Assembly: GCA_016744675.1 (NCBI GenBank)
Contig: JADGDX010000009.1
Location: 1 to 64,000 of the forward strand
Length of the DNA stretch: 64,000 bases
Origin: Desulfuromusa sp.
GTDB lineage: Bacteria; Desulfobacterota; Desulfuromonadia; Desulfuromonadales; Geopsychrobacteraceae
Direction of reading: 5' to 3'
Shown here piece by piece: positions 62,661 to 64,000 of this stretch; position 1 is the stretch's first letter, and every line of letters starts with the position of its first letter. Below the pieces are notes generated by a model that saw only the letters and a program-made list of their open reading frames with translations, was not told where the DNA came from and searched no databases. Position numbers and translations under genes: made by a program.

Positions 62661-63854
62661 TCAGGCATCTCCTTTTGCGAAGATAACGACTGAATTATTT
62701 CCACCAAAGGCTAATGATTCTGACAAAGCAAAATCCCCACGAATAGGTGTCGGTCCTCTGACCGGGGTCACAGGGAGTTCGGGGTCAGGGGTGGAAAAGC
62801 CTATACTTGCAGGGATTTCACCCCGGTTCAAGCAAGCAATCGTAAAGACAGCTTCAATCCCCCCAGCGGCCCCCAGCGTATGTCCGGTATAACCTTTCGT
62901 CGAGCTAAACGGAACAGAAGGGAAAACCTCACTGAGCACCCGGCTTTCAACACGGTCATTATCTGGTGTGCCAGTTCCATGAGCATTAACAAAAGCAATC
63001 TGATCTGGCGCTAAATCTGCCACCGATAGCGCTTCAGCAATCGCCCGTTTCAACCCTTCTCCTTCAGGGTGAGGCGCCGTTAAATGATAGGCATCACATG
63101 CAGATCCATACCCCTGAAGAAAGCTCTTTTTAGGTTTATCTCGGCTTAATGACTCACTTTCAAGAATCACCATTCCGGCACCTTCTCCAAGATTCAACCC
63201 CTTGCGATGCAAATCAAAAGGTTTACAGGGCTCAGGGGCGGTAATCATCAATGAACTAAAACCAGAATAGGTCAAACGCAACAATTCATCCGCACCACCG
63301 GCAATCACGATATCACACGCTCCTGCACGCAACCATGCGGCCCCAATACCAATGGCATCTGTTCCCGAAGAACAGGCATTGACCACTGTTTGAGTCGGCC
63401 CATCCAGTTTTAGATGGCGAGCAACAACATCTGCGGGATTACTGCGCAAAAAACGCTCCATGATTCCCATATCGGGAGTATCATCTCCCTTATAGGCACG
63501 ATAGAACTCATCACAATTAAGGGCACAACCAACTGTTGTTCCAATGCAAACCCCAACCCGTTTACCACGTAGCGATTCAGCATCCCAACCCGCATCAGTA
63601 ATGGCCTGTAGTGCAGCAACCAATGCCAATTGGCAGGTTCGGGAATAGCGACTCTCCTGTTCGTCCAGAGGCAACTTAAGCCCTTCTCCCAGTTCCAGAA
63701 CCAGAGAGGCCACAGGATGATCGGTCGTAAACTTCGTCGGCGGCTGCGGATTGCGAATACCTGCAAACATATTCTCTAGTGACTCCGTCACGTGCAGGCC
63801 TGCACCAGAGAGACAGCCGAGACCAGTAATAGCGATTGAAGCAAGGGCAGTCAT
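62661..63854 (-). CDS. Beta-ketoacyl-ACP synthase II-type enzyme
   Basis: A 397-residue condensing enzyme with the full triad: C161 (VVNACSSGTDAIG), H292 (VNAHGTGTPDND) and H325 (KGYTGHTLGAAGG). The N-terminal IAITGLGCLSGAG is typical of FabF. It forms a heterodimer candidate with the downstream chain-length-factor-like gene and overlaps the upstream ACP gene by one base (TGATG). Being in a cluster with an exporter, it is more likely pathway-specific than the housekeeping fabF. Confidence 0.93.
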   Translation of the reverse strand: MTALASIAITGLGCLSGAGLHVTESLENMFAGIRNPQPPTKFTTDHPVASLVLELGEGLKLPLDEQESRYSRTCQLALVAALQAITDAGWDAESLRGKRVGVCIGTTVGCALNCDEFYRAYKGDDTPDMGIMERFLRSNPADVVARHLKLDGPTQTVVNACSSGTDAIGIGAAWLRAGACDIVIAGGADELLRLTYSGFSSLMITAPEPCKPFDLHRKGLNLGEGAGMVILESESLSRDKPKKSFLQGYGSACDAYHLTAPHPEGEGLKRAIAEALSVADLAPDQIAFVNAHGTGTPDNDRVESRVLSEVFPSVPFSSTKGYTGHTLGAAGGIEAVFTIACLNRGEIPASIGFSTPDPELPVTPVRGPTPIRGDFALSESLAFGGNNSVVIFAKGDA

Positions 63855-64000
63855 CAGGGCTGATTTGCCTCAATATATGCGGCCAGGGTGTTGATTGATT
63901 CGAAGATTGGGCGACTTTCGACCATATCTTTGATTTCCACACCGAAATGTTTTTGCACGATAATCACCAATTCCACCGCATCCAGCGAATCGAGTCCTAA
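63854..64000 (-). CDS. Acyl carrier protein (partial)
   Basis: The C-terminal 48 residues of an ACP, cut by the right edge. It begins LGLDSLDAVELVIIVQKHFG, including the phosphopantetheine Ser and helix II, and ends YIEANQP. Its stop overlaps the ketosynthase start. Distinct in sequence from the ACP at 57174. Confidence 0.9.
   Translation of the reverse strand, partial: LGLDSLDAVELVIIVQKHFGVEIKDMVESRPIFESINTLAAYIEANQP

Overview
The window looks like a chromosomal segment of a Gram-negative anaerobe related to the Desulfuromonadales (Desulfuromonas/Pelobacter/Geobacter-type deltaproteobacteria). The support is the combination of futalosine-route menaquinone genes (mqnB, mqnD), a chromosomal MglA/MglB pair, a sigma-54 activator beside Hsp20 genes, several PilZ proteins, a PEP-CTERM protein and B12-binding radical SAM enzymes. 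The assignment is inference from gene content; there is no rRNA in the window.

Layout. 1-21.7 kb is mostly core genome: a response regulator (partial), PcrA/UvrD helicase, ClC channel, L-serine dehydratase, glmU-glmS, a DUF4080-type radical SAM protein, a receiver-PilZ-GAF protein, then a heat-shock block (clpB, two hsp20 genes, sigma-54 activator) with an elaborate palindromic upstream activator array at 19516-19572. 21.7-25.3 kb is an AT-rich accessory patch next to tRNA-Asn that holds an ABC-type ATPase plus PIN-domain nuclease pair, a candidate defence or toxin system. 25.4-36.4 kb returns to core functions: mglAB, mqnB-mqnD, serA, serC and DAHP synthase (aroF). AroF has a leader containing a terminator hairpin and a possible short Phe/Trp-bearing leader peptide.

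36783-52532 is an integrative element of about 15.7 kb in the tRNA-Phe gene. A 46-bp exact direct repeat covering the tRNA 3' part marks both ends, and a 19-bp repeat made of two TGTGTAAT motifs lies just inside each end and looks like integrase arm sites. The cargo is an Nmad3-type protein behind the integrase, small DNA-binding proteins, a second tyrosine recombinase, a BcgI-like restriction-modification system (fused nuclease-methyltransferase plus specificity subunit, with an XRE regulator), a five- or six-gene module built on an Hsp70-like ATPase with a TPR tail and a PP2A-type phosphatase, and a Fic protein with its own repeat-rich promoter.

52.5-64 kb is chromosomal again. After a lipoprotein comes a lipid/polyketide-like cluster: radical SAM, a StlD/DarB-type ketosynthase, a secreted alpha/beta hydrolase, two acyl carrier proteins, an ABC-2 exporter, a BtrH-type protein, a PagL-like outer-membrane protein, and a ketosynthase/chain-length-factor pair. 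It resembles aryl-polyene/dialkylresorcinol (flexirubin-like) clusters and runs off the right edge.

The most promising under-described systems are the Hsp70-phosphatase module (46.3-51.0 kb) and the ATPase-PIN pair (22.4-24.1 kb). The sharpest regulatory signals are the hsp20 upstream array and the aroF leader.
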